Position numbers and translations under genes: made by a program. DNA of 64,000 nucleotides, from assembly GCA_029448655.1 (NCBI GenBank), contig JACCLO010000012.1, positions 930,001 to 994,000 on the forward strand. Reading direction: 5' to 3'. Source of the stretch: Wolfiporia cocos (taxonomy: Eukaryota > Basidiomycota > Agaricomycetes > Polyporales > Phaeolaceae). Positions 22,677 through 33,749 of this stretch are shown here, one piece after another (positions within the stretch are counted from its first letter, which is position 1; each line of letters opens with the position of its first letter). A model generated the notes under the pieces. It did no database searches, had not been told where the DNA came from, and was given only the letters and a program-made list of their open reading frames with translations.

Positions 22677-24840
22677 CTAATGGTAGGCCTGGAAGAACTT
22701 CTGCAGCCCCTCTACTCCAAAGACAATCCCGCCAACGACCCCGTCAGGCCGCACTATCACGATAGTCGTAGTCGCAGAATCAGTCACATTATACCCATTG
22801 TAGGCGTGCCCATCACGATCGGTCACGACGTAGTCGGTATTCACGGATGTAGGAGTGGTCGACGTGCCTTGTGGGTAGATTGCAACCGTCTTCAGTCTGT
22901 CCGACGGATATTGCTTGACCGCATCTAGCACCGCTCTGATCTGCGCCGCGTCGCTTGAGAAGACAAGCACCGTATGGTAAGTCACGCCAAAGATGCGGAA
23001 CAGCTTCGTCGGCTCCGCATCAGGCTGCCTGCTGTCCACCAGACACGGCGCATCTGGCGCACGGTCTCCTGCCCTCAATATGCACGCACCGCCACCTTCT
23101 GCGCCGTACACGTCGATAGGCTGTGTATCCGCTGGGTGGACGTACGGTATGCGCTCGTCGCGTACAACCGGGCTCCAGCGATAGTTGATCCCGAGCTGCT
23201 TCAGCAGTCCCCCCCGCTTCCAAGCCTCCTCCGCATCTTCCCCGGTGATTCCCACGGCGCGTGTCTTCTGGAAAATGTTAGTTGACATCTTGAGCATGTA
23301 CGCAACGACGGGAAGGCGCTCCGTGGTGTAGGTGTCGAGTAGCGAAGGCGAGGCATGGTTCCTGATGACGAGGGCGAGCTTCCAGCCGAGGTTAACCTGA
23401 GTGACGGGCGGTCAGCAGGGTGAGAGAGAGAGAGAGAGGAAATGCAAACACACCCCATCTTGAATGCCGGTGTTCAAGCCCTGTGAGTGTATGCATGCTT
23501 TATGAGAACTACATATTTGGCTGCGACTGGACGGCTCACCTGTCCGCCAGCTGGGCTATGGACATGAGCCGCATCTCCAGCCAAGAAGACGCGTCCAACG
23601 CTGAACTTGTCAACCATACGAATGTTAGGCCTGTCAGAGTGTGAGGTGAATATCACGAATCCAGAGTACAATTTACCTCCAGTCCGAAATGAAGACGATG
23701 TTGCCCAACTCGAAGTCATATCTGCCGGTCTGATCCCTGATATACTGGACCAGTGAGTCCCGGTCGGACATCAACTTATCATGGTCGAAATCTCCACCAA
23801 CGAAGAACGAGAAGATTCCCTCGGTCTCCGTAGGTCGCAGCCCCACGCTGAGGTTGGTTGATTGATCAGGACGAGCACTATCATAATATGGCTTCCGTAC
23901 TCACAATGCGCCTCCGAAGGTACCCCACATATGCCATGACTGTGAAGTGATCATGTTAGTGAACTGCAGAGCTTCCCAAGGAAGCGTGCTCACACCCGGG
24001 CTCAAGCCCTTCGACTCGATTTCGCCAAAAATCACATGCTCGGAGTAGGTTTCGCCGAGGAACGTCACTCCCAGCTGCTTGCGCACGACACCTACCGCCA
24101 CGCGAATTAGGTCACGACATTGTTAAATTCAGAAAGCCCATGCCTTTAGCGCCATCAGCACCGATGAGCCAGTCGCACTGGATCATCTCTAGTATTTCCT
24201 CATCCCCAGACTTCTTTACAACATGTGCAACAACTCCATCTTCTCGCTGCTCATACGTGCGCAGTTCGGTATTCAATTCGACATGCACGCCAAGCTTCTC
24301 AAGGTGCTCGCGCATAATGCCTTCTTGAATTGCTTGTCCCAAGATCCGAGCGTTGTTCTGCACGTTGATGAGTTTGATTCAATCAGAAATGTATAGAAAA
24401 CGAGACGACTAACATGCGGGATTGCAGGTGTGTCCTCTTCAACCTCGACCATATTGAACGTCTTGATCGGCTCGATCCCGCCGACCTTGTACATGTTGAT
24501 GGGCACAAATGGGATGCTTCGCTCCCAGATATCAGGTAGAACACCGAGGAGATTGTAGTATTCGAGCGTCCTGGGCTGAATACATCCAGCATGTAAGATC
24601 AAAAGTGTAAGGAGGTGAAATGAAGAACCTGGATGCCTGCGCCGCGTTGACCAATGTGAAAGTGATCATCCTTCTGGATGATACGAGTTGATATGCCGTT
24701 CTTGGCGAGGGTGAGGGCGGTCGCGAGAGCTGTGGGGCCGCCACCGACCTGGAGAATGACGACATAAGATCCAAAGTGATTGCTAGTAAACGAGGGGTAA
24801 AACGTACGATGAGAACAGGTACTGATGCTTTGGACGACAT
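22677..24840 (-). CDS. FAD-dependent aromatic monooxygenase (phenol-hydroxylase type), copy 1
   Basis: About ten short introns; my spliced model gives about 556 residues. N-terminal dinucleotide-binding motif VGGGPTALATALTLAKNGI, then QRGAGIQPRTLEYYNLLGVL, the DG motif CDWLIGADGAKG, and the GD motif VFLAGDAAHVHSPAGGQ followed by GLNTGIQDG. The C-terminal exon (23297-22677) is the thioredoxin-like domain of phenol 2-monooxygenase relatives (LVDSRQPD, TYHTVLVFSSDA, IVIVRPDGVVGGI). Such enzymes hydroxylate aromatic rings using NAD(P)H and oxygen. Nearly all introns are GT-AG, but the one at 24143-24092 starts GC (after GADGAK) where copy 2 has GT. Reads intact. It lies 1.7 kb from the AsaB-like pair, so a shared pathway is possible. 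Confidence 0.85.
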
Positions 24841-25183
24841 GGCCCTTTAAACCCTTCAATTTCGATGTTGCGGAACCGTATGATGTGGTCGACTTGCAGC
24901 CTGAGGACGGTGGAGGTGATGCATATATACGCTTTTATGGTGCAGACAATCTATAGACAAAGTTCTGTCTTGCTATACACTGCAGTGCGCTCAGTTGGCA
25001 ACACAGCATGGACAATCAGCCGATCGCGATGCACTTGCGCAAGTCTTCACGGCATATTTCCAGCCTAGGCCGACGAAAAATTCCCACCGGCTATCGGAAT
25101 CCGATGCACACTCTCTAAACAGATGCTATGTAGCATTAAAGCCTCTACAACAGAATAACTTTGTACGTATCCTCGCTGCGTTG

Positions 25184-25379
25184 CCCGTGACTCCTGCCGC
25201 ATGTGCACGGCTCAGCGGCCAGCGCAGCGGCGTCGGCCACTGCACACGCGTACGGACTGCACAGGGACATCTGTCCACGATATTTGCAATGTTTGAGCTG
25301 TCAAACCTTCGAGTGGAGTTCGCGAAGCCAAAAGCCGTCCCTACTGGCCTGCGCAGCTGCAGCCGAGGAGACGCGTACC
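25184..25379. promoter_or_regulatory. 196-bp upstream block almost identical in both duplication copies
   Basis: Matches 52874-53069 with one C/T difference, while the adjoining 110 bp and the coding exons differ at many more sites. It lies about 340 bp upstream of the start codon. CpG-rich. It could be a regulatory region, part of an unseen small gene, or a gene-conversion tract. Confidence 0.5.
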
Positions 25380-25439
25380 GATCAAGCTATAGCTAGTTAC
25401 TGTAGTCACTGATATACAGGGACGGCTCTGCTGATAAAC

Positions 25440-25678
25440 GCCCATTTGTTTGGTCGCGGTGGCGTCAGGACCTCGGGGACTGCTATCCTTCATGCCATTG
25501 CCTTGCAATCTCCAAGCTCGCAGGAATGCGACGGTAACCCTTGAGACGCAACGTTGCAAAATTACGAATTATGATAAGCTGGTTGATCTGTGACATGGTG
25601 AGCCGACCATGCTTCTTGAGACTCTCCCTGATTCGATTCCGGAGCTCTGTCCAACCACAAACGCTGGCCCCTGCGGAC
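25440..25678 (-). pseudogene. Fragment of a fungal DDE-transposase-type ORF, split by the hAT element
   Basis: On the minus strand a frame reads RLTMSQINQLIIIRNFATLR then KGYRRIPASLEIARQW, typical of the N-terminal region of a DDE-transposase-like protein common in Agaricomycete genomes. Its upstream acidic part continues at 29599-30103, beyond the inserted hAT element. It stops at a TAG after the tryptophan segment, so it is truncated. Confidence 0.55.
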
Positions 25679-25917
25679 TAGTGTTGTGAGGTCCTGTCCT
25701 AGGGACCACTGAGGACCGAGGACAGGACCGGGACCAGGACTGGATAGGACCGATTAACGGTCCGGTCCGGTCCCGGTCCTACTGTGGTCCTGGTCCTTGG
25801 TCCCTGCACATAGTGAAATTTGCGAGGACCGGTGAGGACCGGTCATAACCAGTCCAGGACCAGTCCCAAAGCTGGCATTAGGCAAGCTATTCAATACTGC
25901 TATTTGCCTAATGTAAC

Positions 25918-26524
25918 TAGTGATGTGCAAAGCACGGCTCAAAGCCATGAGCCGGGCCTGGCCGAGCCGACTTAAGCCGGGCCGAGCCGAGCCTGGGGGG
26001 GCGGCTTAAGACGGCTCAGGGCCCGGCTTGGATCGTGAGCCGGCCATAGCCGAGCCCTGAGCCGGCGGCTTTAGGCGCGCAGCTGTGGTGTTGTTAAAAT
26101 TAGCGAAAATGGTTTAAGATTTTGCATCAATTCACCTTATATGATCTCAACGGCCATTACAATGACTTGTGATCTGCTAACACGGTGTGGAACGTTGTGA
26201 CTACTGTTGTGATCGGGGTTGTGATCGAGATCTGGATTTTCGGTCAACATCATAAGCAGCTGTAAAAACACTTGTAGATCAGAATATCAACAAATAGTAG
26301 ACATATAAGCATTCTGAATATGTTGTGCCGTCATTTGAACTGCACAAGCCAATAATTCCGAGGTCCTACCTGATTACCCATAAGCCCTGGCCTGAGCCTG
26401 AGCCGGGCCCAAGCTGGCCTGAGCCGTCAAGGAGGGCCTGGCTTGACATTTCGCTGAGCCTGAGCCCTTCAAAGCCGGGCCCAAGCCCCGGGCTTTGAGC
26501 CGAGCCGTGCTTTGCACATCACTA
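25918..26524. mobile_element. Non-autonomous hAT element, 607 bp, perfect 8-bp target duplication
   Basis: Inverted ends TAGTGATGTGCAAAGCACGG and its complement, flanked by AATGTAAC on both sides (25910-25917, 26525-26532). Subterminal regions are dense in GAGCC/GGCTC motifs. No coding capacity. Confidence 0.85.
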
Positions 26525-26870
26525 AATGTAACATACAACGTATAAGAATCTGTCGGACCAGTTTTTTGCATACATGACATGTTCTTGACTTCTACCCTGC
26601 TTTATTTCATCAAATTATATGTTGGCTGGATGTAACATACCCTATTTGGACTGTGAGAGTAGTTCAGGCTTGTAAGGCAGAGAATGTTGTAATTAGAGGT
26701 CTGTGGCTGCTTGACACGAGAACGTACGTGTTGTGCAACCCGTGCAGTGGGGGCCCTAACCCTCAGGTATCCTATCCTACAGGAGAACAGGACTTACCAA
26801 CGGGCAATCCTGCCAGTCCTCATCGAGGCCGACTGCACATGCTGCACCGGTGGACCAACCCCCAGACTAG

Positions 26871-26871
<1 letters not shown>

Positions 26872-26902
<31 letters not shown>
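26872..26902. repeat. (GA)n microsatellite
   Basis: About 14 GA units inside the family-2 LTR. Confidence 0.9.
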
Positions 26903-26904
<2 letters not shown>

Positions 26905-26943
26905 CCGTCGCAATATCATGCAAGGTCGCATGCAGAGGTAAGG

Positions 26944-27486
26944 TGTTACAGTTCTACCAGGTACACTCGAATATTCCATTTGACGCCTCACCGTGTATGA
27001 GGACTTAGCGTTCAACCGCTGTACCCCGCGCTTTATTTCTAGGGGGCCTCCGCGCAACCGTAGGCCCTGTTTCATGTATAACAACCCTATGCCCACTCTC
27101 CGTGTCCGCATCTCGTTCTAGCTGATATTCTGTGTCCAACCACAGTAGTTCCGTGTTTCATCTCTTGTTGCGCTCAACCGCAACACTTCTCCTTTATTAC
27201 TTATATCGTTAGCCCGACGGACTTAATAGTAGTAGTACCAAAGACACTATGACCCCGATTAACGGATCGCAGTATATAACCTGATGTAAATACCGGTCGA
27301 GTTCCTCAGCTCGACCTTGTTGAATTACAAGGATCCTATACTCGTTCTCAAAGGCTTGAGCAATTAAGCCTGCAGCTTGTATATCGACGCTCTGGCTCTG
27401 AGGAGCCCGACGAGTAGTGCGCTATTCGATACGCTGAGTAACTCGACTTAGTTATTTTGCGTAGAACGGATATTCGATCCGTAACA
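26944..27486 (-). mobile_element. Solo LTR, family 1, copy A
   Basis: 543 bp, ends TGTTAC…GTAACA, duplication TAAGG (26939-26943, 27487-27491). It interrupts the family-2 LTR; the uninterrupted sequence exists in the other family-2 copy at about 39120-39150, an empty-site control. Related copies: 45765-46309 and 57362-57903. Confidence 0.85.
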
Positions 27487-27999
27487 TAAGGTGGTTCCCA
27501 GGGGACTTGCCCCCAAGGTCGAGAATACAAGTCTGAGGGTAATCCTCAGACGTCGCCAGTATATATACATGAAATACCTAACAGCCGCGCCATACAATGC
27601 TACCCTAAAGCAGGGCCTGTGCGCCTGGTCATGTGAGGTATATCAGAGGTAACGTGGTAACGTGTAACTACTCGTAATGAAGGTGTGACTATGTATATCA
27701 GTAGATAAGATAAGCCTGTGTGCCTACCGCGCCAGTGCCGTACTAGATCATGTGAGACTAAGGAATCTCGAGCAAAAGTTAACTATTACGAAGGTAAGGG
27801 ATGGGCTCACAATTTCTTGTGACACTGCTGGTGCTGCAATGGTGTGGCAATGGTGAGTGGGTTGCAGGCTAATTGTGTGATTGTGAGCAAGCTTTTGAAT
27901 AGTGAGGGACTCACTGAGTATATAAGTTGGGCAGAATGATGAGGCTCGGTGTGTGGCATATTGTTCATCAAGTATATTGATGTTGTACACTTATCATAA

Positions 28000-28197
28000 G
28001 TCTTATGTAAACATCACAATGTATACCCTACTCTTGGATGAATGGTGTTGGATATTCTGCCCATACCCACATCCTCAGTGGCATGTGAATGTCTCTTTTC
28101 TCAGGCCAAAGAAGTTTCCACTGACTGCCACTCCCACTTGGGGGCTAATGTGTTTGAGTGGACTGAATGCTTGCAGAGCCATTGGGCTGATAGGATC
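28000..28197 (+). pseudogene. hAT transposase C-terminal region, first part
   Basis: Frame reads LDILPIPTSSVACECLFSQA then CLQSHWADRI, the conserved hAT dimerisation region. It is interrupted after the ATC codon at 28195-28197 by a foldback element, and the frame resumes at 28891. Upstream exons were lost to the LTR insertion. Confidence 0.7.
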
Positions 28198-28883
28198 GTA
28201 GAGTTTCAGTTGCTTAAATTTATTTACCAACTGCCTTTTGTTAGTGCTTTGCAGTTGCCAATGTGCTCTGCTAGCGCAGGAGAAATCAGATTAATCTGCA
28301 TTGAGCAGATCAAGCTGGCTTAAATTTCTAAAAACTACATGAGCCAGAATTGAATAGCTAACCACAACAAGGCGAGCAATAGACACACAATATAACCACT
28401 ACACCATGAAAGCTGGTTATAAGTTAAGATAACAGAATATATATCGAGTATTTTCTGCCCCATAAGACTCTGTCCCAACACAATAAGTTGATCAATTTTT
28501 CGACTTTTGAACTCAATAGCTCCATGTGGAATGTGAAATTATGACTGTAGTGTAATTTCACTGTAGCTAGTGCTCTACCTGACCAATTTTTCGAAGCCAG
28601 TCAATTACTTAACCTCAGGCTTTAGTTGATCGAAAACTTCTCATTGTTGGTATATCTATTAAAACATACACAACTCAATGCATTGCTCAGTAGTGTAGTG
28701 GTAGGGTTGTCTATACATCATGTTTCCAGCCTCTGAGGCTCAGGGTTCAATCACTGCAGTTGACAGTTTATTTTATTACTGTGGTAGATTAATCTACATA
28801 CATCAGATTGATATGCACATCAGGAACTGTGCAGTGCTAACAAAAGGCAGTTTGCAAATAAATCTCTGTGACTGAAGTTCCTC
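28198..28883. mobile_element. Foldback element with tRNA-like arms (type Y'), 686 bp
   Basis: Starts GTAGAGTTTCAGT and ends ACTGAAGTTCCTC; target duplication TAGGATC (28191-28197) / TAGGATT (28884-28890), 7 bp. The right arm on the plus strand has A-box-like GTGTAGTGGTAGG and B-box-like GGTTCAATC (about 28685-28760); the left arm on the minus strand has TGGTGTAGTGGTTA and TTCAATTC (about 28410-28330). Precise removal, keeping one 7-bp copy, restores the hAT transposase frame. Confidence 0.75.
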
Positions 28884-29043
28884 TAGGATTGTGGACTTTT
28901 TGCACACCAATTTGGAAGCTGTTGAGGAGGTTGAGTATATGCTTGACAATTATGTCCTTATTCAGGAGGATGAAGCTGAGATGTTTCAGGAGGACAATGA
29001 AGAGGGCATTACAGACGACTCTATTCACTGGGATTCTTTGTGA
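28884..29043 (+). pseudogene. hAT transposase C-terminus, second part
   Basis: Continues the frame as VDFLHTNLEAVEEVEYMLDN and an acidic tail ending DSIHWDSL and TGA at 29041-29043. Confidence 0.7.
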
Positions 29044-29598
29044 AATATGTAGATACATTGTCATTCTTGTTGGGTGCATTGTCTGACAAGGCCACTAAAA
29101 CCTTAGAGTGAATTGAGGGGAGCAAAGTGGATGAATGCCAAGTTCAGACTGGGGTTACCAGCTGGACGAGGTCTGCTATTATACTGCCAGGCTTATTTGT
29201 GTATGTTTATGCTACCTGCCCATAATGGCTATCAGGGAGTCTGGGGTGAGACTAATGGTAGGGGTCTAAGCCAGACTCTGAAACATAGAAGCGTAGTAAG
29301 ATATGAAATACATAGTGGTCATTGTGGCCATGTGGGAATGGGCAGTGGCAGTCTAGGGACTGGGTCTGGTTCATTGTCATTGTGAAAAGCTTTTGCCCAT
29401 GACATCATCTTGAGCACTCTCTGATATTATCATTATATTGCACAGTCTGCAGTCCTGGACCAGTCTGGACCAGTCCCAGGACTGAATCAGGACTGTGGTC
29501 CAGTTCTGGGGTACTGAAGTTGGTCAAGTCCTGGTCCTGGTCCTCAGTCCTGCTTCACAGAGGTAAAAGACCAGACTGGACCAGACCTTGCAATACTA

Positions 29599-30103
29599 CT
29601 GCGGCCATCTCTTCCATGATCTTGTCCTCCCAGCCCTCATCATCACAATCCTCTGTAGCTGTTGGCTCTTCTGTCTTTGGAGACTCAGAACCACTGGGAA
29701 CATCTGCCTCTGGGTCTGGCAGCAACATGGGCTCATCCTGGATACCTGTCTTGGGAGCCTGTGCAGTCTGAGCATCATGCATATCTGATGCCATAGGTTG
29801 GGTAGGAGAGCTGTGGACATGGAATGAAGTGGGCAGAAAGCCAAATTTTGTGAGTGTTGATTGATCCTTGAGCAGGCTCCAATAGCGCTGCTGAGTGTGA
29901 CACAGTCTACATACTGTGTGACTGGCAGAGCCGGGGACCCTAATACACCACCAACAAGGCATGTCTTGCAGTAAATTACGGCGATGAGCCCAGGCTAGCA
30001 AGTCTAAAGTATAGAGTGTTGGCTGGAGGCACACAAGATACAAGAGAGGGGGGACCACCCCAATGTCGAGAATAACAAGACTGAGGATGTAAGTCCTCAG
30101 CAT
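29599..30103 (-). pseudogene. Acidic N-terminal part of the split DDE-transposase-type ORF
   Basis: Minus-strand frame with SESPKTEEPTATEDCDDEGW then EDKIMEEMAA, interrupted exactly at the hAT border. Joined to 25440-25678 it forms one broken transposase-type gene. The upstream end runs into LTR sequence with a hairpin at 30081-30100. Confidence 0.45.
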
Positions 30104-30310
30104 ACACTATAAGTATGTACATGCAGCGGAATATATGTCTACCCTAAAGCACGAGTCCGTGCGCAGCTAAGGTAACTACCGTGACAGTGATGCTAACGCT
30201 ACAGTAACATACCACCTTACCATGATGTACATGATGTGGAACCATTATCTAATCTATGATAAGAAGATTGTGGAGGCATGCAGATGTAAAAACAAGGGAA
30301 ATAATAAACT
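30040..30310 (-). mobile_element. LTR fragment with TATA and hairpin
   Basis: On the minus strand a TATA-like TTATAGTGTA is followed by CTGAGGA-CTTACA-TCCTCAG (30100-30081). Borders not determined. Confidence 0.45.
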
Positions 30311-30415
30311 GTGACAGAGTGCAGTTCTACTTGCTGCCTACATCGGGGCCTTTCATGTACACCTTTGGACGTCCTGGTGAGTGGTCCCCTATGTCAGCCC
30401 ACTGCCGCTACTGAT

Positions 30416-30631
30416 TTATGTCAACATACCCTTTGGCAGCTGCTTTGCATGCTTCTTGCTCCACCGCTGCACCACCAGGACCCAATCCTTGTCCTGGGGA
30501 TCATCTCCTGCCTCCTTCACCATTTCCACCATGTACTGTAAGAAAACCTCACTTTTGAGATCCTCCCAGTCCGACTCTTCTTCCACATCAGACTTGGAGT
30601 CTTGACCCTCCATCAAGAAAGTAGGTTTCAA
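30416..30631 (-). pseudogene. Fragment like the N-terminal region of Plavaka-type transposon proteins
   Basis: Reads SDWEDLKSEVFLQYMVEMVK and DDPQDKDWVLVVQRWSKKHA, then KQLPKG. This acidic block followed by a basic PKG segment is how many fungal Plavaka/CACTA-like ORFs look. Short and isolated; tentative. Confidence 0.35.
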
Positions 30632-31732
30632 GCTGTCATGATGCAGCTGTGGCTCCCATCTGCAGAGTCATCTTCCACTGAGGCTTCTGTTGAAGGCACA
30701 GGAGCAGCCAAAGACTTAATACATTGATTCTTGAGCCCAGTGAGGTTTCTCTTGTGCTTCGCAGGATGCATGCTTAACAGATGCAGGCATATAAGGTGAG
30801 GCTTAATGATTTTCTATATAGCACATCGCACAATGTATTTTCGTCGTGATGACACCATTAGACGAAGAATAATAGTTTTCACTTTTTTGGATCTTTAGCG
30901 ATTTTTTTGGCGCTACGCCAAATTTTTGGGGTAAAAAAAATTCCAAATTGGATTTCAGAGAAATCAGCTCATACAAATCACTTTGTAACTATGCACAGAT
31001 TACCTTGTGATGTCAAACAATGCTATTGTGCATCAGAATTGGCAAGCAAAATTCCGTCAAAAAATTGGTGAGTTTGCTTGTCCACAACTGTACATCAAAA
31101 TGATGGGCTGACTGGATGTGTAGACGACAATGGTAGTGGTCAGCTGATGTTGGGTGAGCTGGTGTGCAAGCCCATCATACCCATCAGATGACCAGCTGTT
31201 CTGGGTATGGTGGCTGTATGGTGTGATGCAACAAGATTTATACCTGGATACTGCAGTTTGAGGAATTCACAGGAGGCAGCAGAGATGGAGACCTGATGGT
31301 CAAGGATTGGATTGGTTTGGCACAAAAGGCACAAAAGATGTTGGTGGATTGTCTCTGAAGCTGTTAGATGAGTGGTATGTGAATGGCTGGAAAGAGCTCC
31401 AGGACAGTAGGTATGGGTCTGTATGTTTCAGCTGGCTGCAGAGTGTCATGGAATGTCATGGGATGTCAGGCACTTCGATAATCCAAAAATGTGATGCAAG
31501 AATGTGCAGAAATCAGCTGCTGCCATGTCCAGTGATGAAGAACCTTCTGCGCATGAGGATTCTGACAGCAACATGCTCGATCCAAAGCCATGCACACCGG
31601 CAGCAATCAAAGTTCTTGATCACATCAAGGTCATTGGCAAAATGTGAACTCTCATATCTAGTCTGCTAACTATTGTAAATACCAGCTTGGTAGATATACG
31701 TAGATACGAGCAGATACTGCGTGTGAGGTAAT
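30632..31732. other. Decayed repeat DNA
   Basis: AT-rich, no intact gene. 31090-31280 resembles the inverted-repeat element ends at 44175 and 46925 (TGATGGGCTG and CAAGCCCATCATACCCAT motifs). Confidence 0.4.
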
Positions 31733-33545
31733 GGCGGCACCAACAAGGACCAGAATATAAATTGTAGGATCAACAATGACTGAATTAATATTTGCAGGAT
31801 CAATGAGGACCGACATGCTATTTGCAGGATCAACTATCACAAGACGCGCTGCGGACCCAATGCAACGTGCTTATGAGTGGCATAATAGCCACTCCCCCAA
31901 AAGGGCTACGATAACAGCTCATGCTGCTATCGAGGGTCCAGCTATATCTGCAGTTCATATTCCCACGCTCGGCGCCTATTAGACACTCTATGGTGTAGGC
32001 CATGTATGCCGGCGCCACGTACGGGTAATGTACCCTAGTTATTGCTCCGTAACGTCTATGATATTATGCTTTCGCATTATCTGTGACATTACCCCCACTT
32101 CAAGGATTAACCGTCTCTGGTTAAGGAGATAACTTAGGCTGCATCAAGCCGCCCCCGGTACTAAGTATCACTTCTACTATGCTTTGTCATTGTGCCTGGT
32201 GAAGGGTACCCCCAATCCCTTATACCATTTGGCTTATGACGTGTGTGCCAACCTCTTGAAGGCCCGACTTACACCCTGGATTTTGGGTGCGGGTTAAGGC
32301 TATTTAATAGTAGTTTTTACCACGCAAGCTTTGACCAATCTTATCCCCTGATACCTTACGGTTATAGAGGGGCCCCATGATACAGGGGGTCACGTGGTGG
32401 GTACTTTTCCCTCAGCCGCCAGTGGTTCGGAAGCGCCCCAGGCAGTGGAAATATTTGCCACCACCCAGGTTCGAACCGGCGACCGGGTGAGCTGTTATTA
32501 TATCACAAGACGCGCTGCGGACCCAATGCAACGTGCTTATGAGTGGCATAATAGCCACTCCCCCAAAAGGGCTACGATAACAGCTCATGCTGCTATCGAG
32601 GGTCCAGCTATATCTGCAGTTCATATTCCCACGCTCGGCGCCTATTAGACACTCTATGGTGTAGGCCATGTATGCCGGCGCCACGTACGGGTAATGTACC
32701 CTAGTTATTGCTCCGTAACGTCTATGATATTATGCTTTCGCATTATCTGTGACATTACCCCCACTTCAAGGATTAACCGTCTCTGGTTAAGGAGATAACT
32801 TAGGCTGCATCAAGCCGCCCCCGGTACTAAGTATCACTTCTACTATGCTTTGTCATTGTGCCTGGTGAAGGGTACCCCCAATCCCTTATACCATTTGGCT
32901 TATGACGTGTGTGCCAACCTCTTGAAGGCCCGACTTACACCCTGGATTTTGGGTGCGGGTTAAGGCTATTTAATAGTAGTTTTTACCACGCAAGCTTTGA
33001 CCAATCTTATCCCCTGATACCTTACGGTTATAGAGGGGCCCCATGATACAGGGGGTCACGTGGTGGGTACTTTTCCCTCAGCCGCCAGTGGTTCGGAAGC
33101 GCCCCAGGCAGTGGAAATATTTGCCACCACCCAGGTTCGAACCGGCGACCGGGTGAGCTGTTATTATATCACAAGACGCGCTGCGGACCCAATGCAACGT
33201 GCTTATGAGTGGCATAATAGCCACTCCCCCAAAAGGGCTACGATAACAGCTCATGCTGCTATCGAGGGTCCAGCTATATCTGCAGTTCATATTCCCACGC
33301 TCGGCGCCTATTAGACACTCTATGGTGTAGGCCATGTATGCCGGCGCCACGTACGGGTAATGTACCCTAGTTATTGCTCCGTAACGTCTATGATATTATG
33401 CTTTCGCATTATCTGTGACATCAACGAGGACTGGTATATCTTTTATAGGATCAACAAGGACTGAAATGTCAAATTGAAGGATCACAGAGGACAGATATAT
33501 TAATTGCAGGATTAAAGAGGGTGGACATATTCATTACAGGACTAA
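31733..33545. repeat. Degenerate minisatellite (about 30-38 bp units), interrupted by a retroelement
   Basis: Units begin AGGATCAACAAGGACTGA-like and recur at 31768, 31796, 31826 and, after the inserted element, 33421-33545. The TRIM-like element at 31835-33420 sits in one unit. Confidence 0.6.
31835..33420 (-). mobile_element. Tandem LTR-only retroelement (TRIM-like): LTR-internal-LTR-internal-LTR
   Basis: Three 254-bp LTRs (31835-32088, 32501-32754, 33167-33420) alternate with two 412-bp internal regions; the period is exactly 666 bp and the copies look identical. Target duplication TCAAC (31830-31834, 33421-33425). On the minus strand LTRs start TGTCACAG and end GTGATA. The purine tract AAGTGGGGGTA precedes the LTR on the 3' side. 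Just after the 5' LTR lies a tRNA T-arm-like segment GTCGCCGGTTCGAACC. No coding capacity, so it was moved by enzymes in trans. Confidence 0.85.
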
Positions 33546-33749
33546 TGGCACAGCAGTACCAATGGCAGTTACAAGACACATGGTTTTACTCAGTAATATG
33601 CACAGTCCCTCACAGAGCATGTAAACCAGTGGCTCATTATCTCATGCACAATAGATCGGTTACAACTACCGTAAGAATCAAATGGCTTGGCCGAAGCAAG
33701 GTGGAATTGTCACGGATAAATAAAGTTGTGCAGCCTTCCCCCCTGGTCT

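Larger units (their letters stand above)
22484..25412. repeat. Segmental duplication, copy 1 (direct repeat of 50262-53103)
   Basis: The whole FAD-monooxygenase gene plus about 190 bp downstream and 570 bp upstream is repeated in the same orientation about 27.7 kb to the right. Similarity starts near GGGTTTAGA at 22489 and fades after 25412. Confidence 0.85.
26712..27824 (-). mobile_element. Solo LTR, family 2, carrying a nested solo LTR
   Basis: Ends TGACAC…/…TGTGACA on the plus strand with a perfect 5-bp duplication CTGCT (26707-26711, 27825-27829). The LTR itself is about 565 bp once the nested LTR and its 5-bp duplication are removed. A TATA element (27559-27568) is followed by the hairpin TCTGAGG-ATTAC-CCTCAGA on the minus strand (27550-27532). 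A second copy is at 37894-39354. Confidence 0.8.
25679..29598. mobile_element. 3.9-kb hAT transposon with nested insertions
   Basis: Left end TAGTGTTGTGAGGTC (25679) and right end, read inward, TAGTATTGCAAGGTC (29598) form imperfect terminal inverted repeats. Flanks are CTGCGGAC (25671-25678) and CTGCGGCC (29599-29606), an 8-bp duplication with one mismatch, as expected for hAT. Both ends carry GGACC/GGTCC-rich subterminal repeats (25685-25870, 29450-29585). A transposase C-terminus lies at 28000-29043. Three insertions sit inside (25918-26524, 26712-27824, 28198-28883). Confidence 0.8.

Noticed and set aside
25203..25412. Small protein in the conserved upstream block (and 52893-53102)
   Set aside because: Open in two frames in both copies, but conservation is at the DNA level with no codon-position pattern I can see from a single difference.
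29113..29385. Gly-rich 90-codon ORF
   Set aside because: Overlaps family-4 LTR-like sequence and hAT subterminal DNA; no motif.
32394..32648. Repeated 84-90 codon ORFs at 31776, 32394 and 33060
   Set aside because: They are identical only because they lie in the tandem LTR unit; no protein motif, open on both strands.
31835..33420. CRISPR-like or satellite array
   Set aside because: Unit length of 666 bp, LTR borders, purine tract and 5-bp TSD identify a retroelement.
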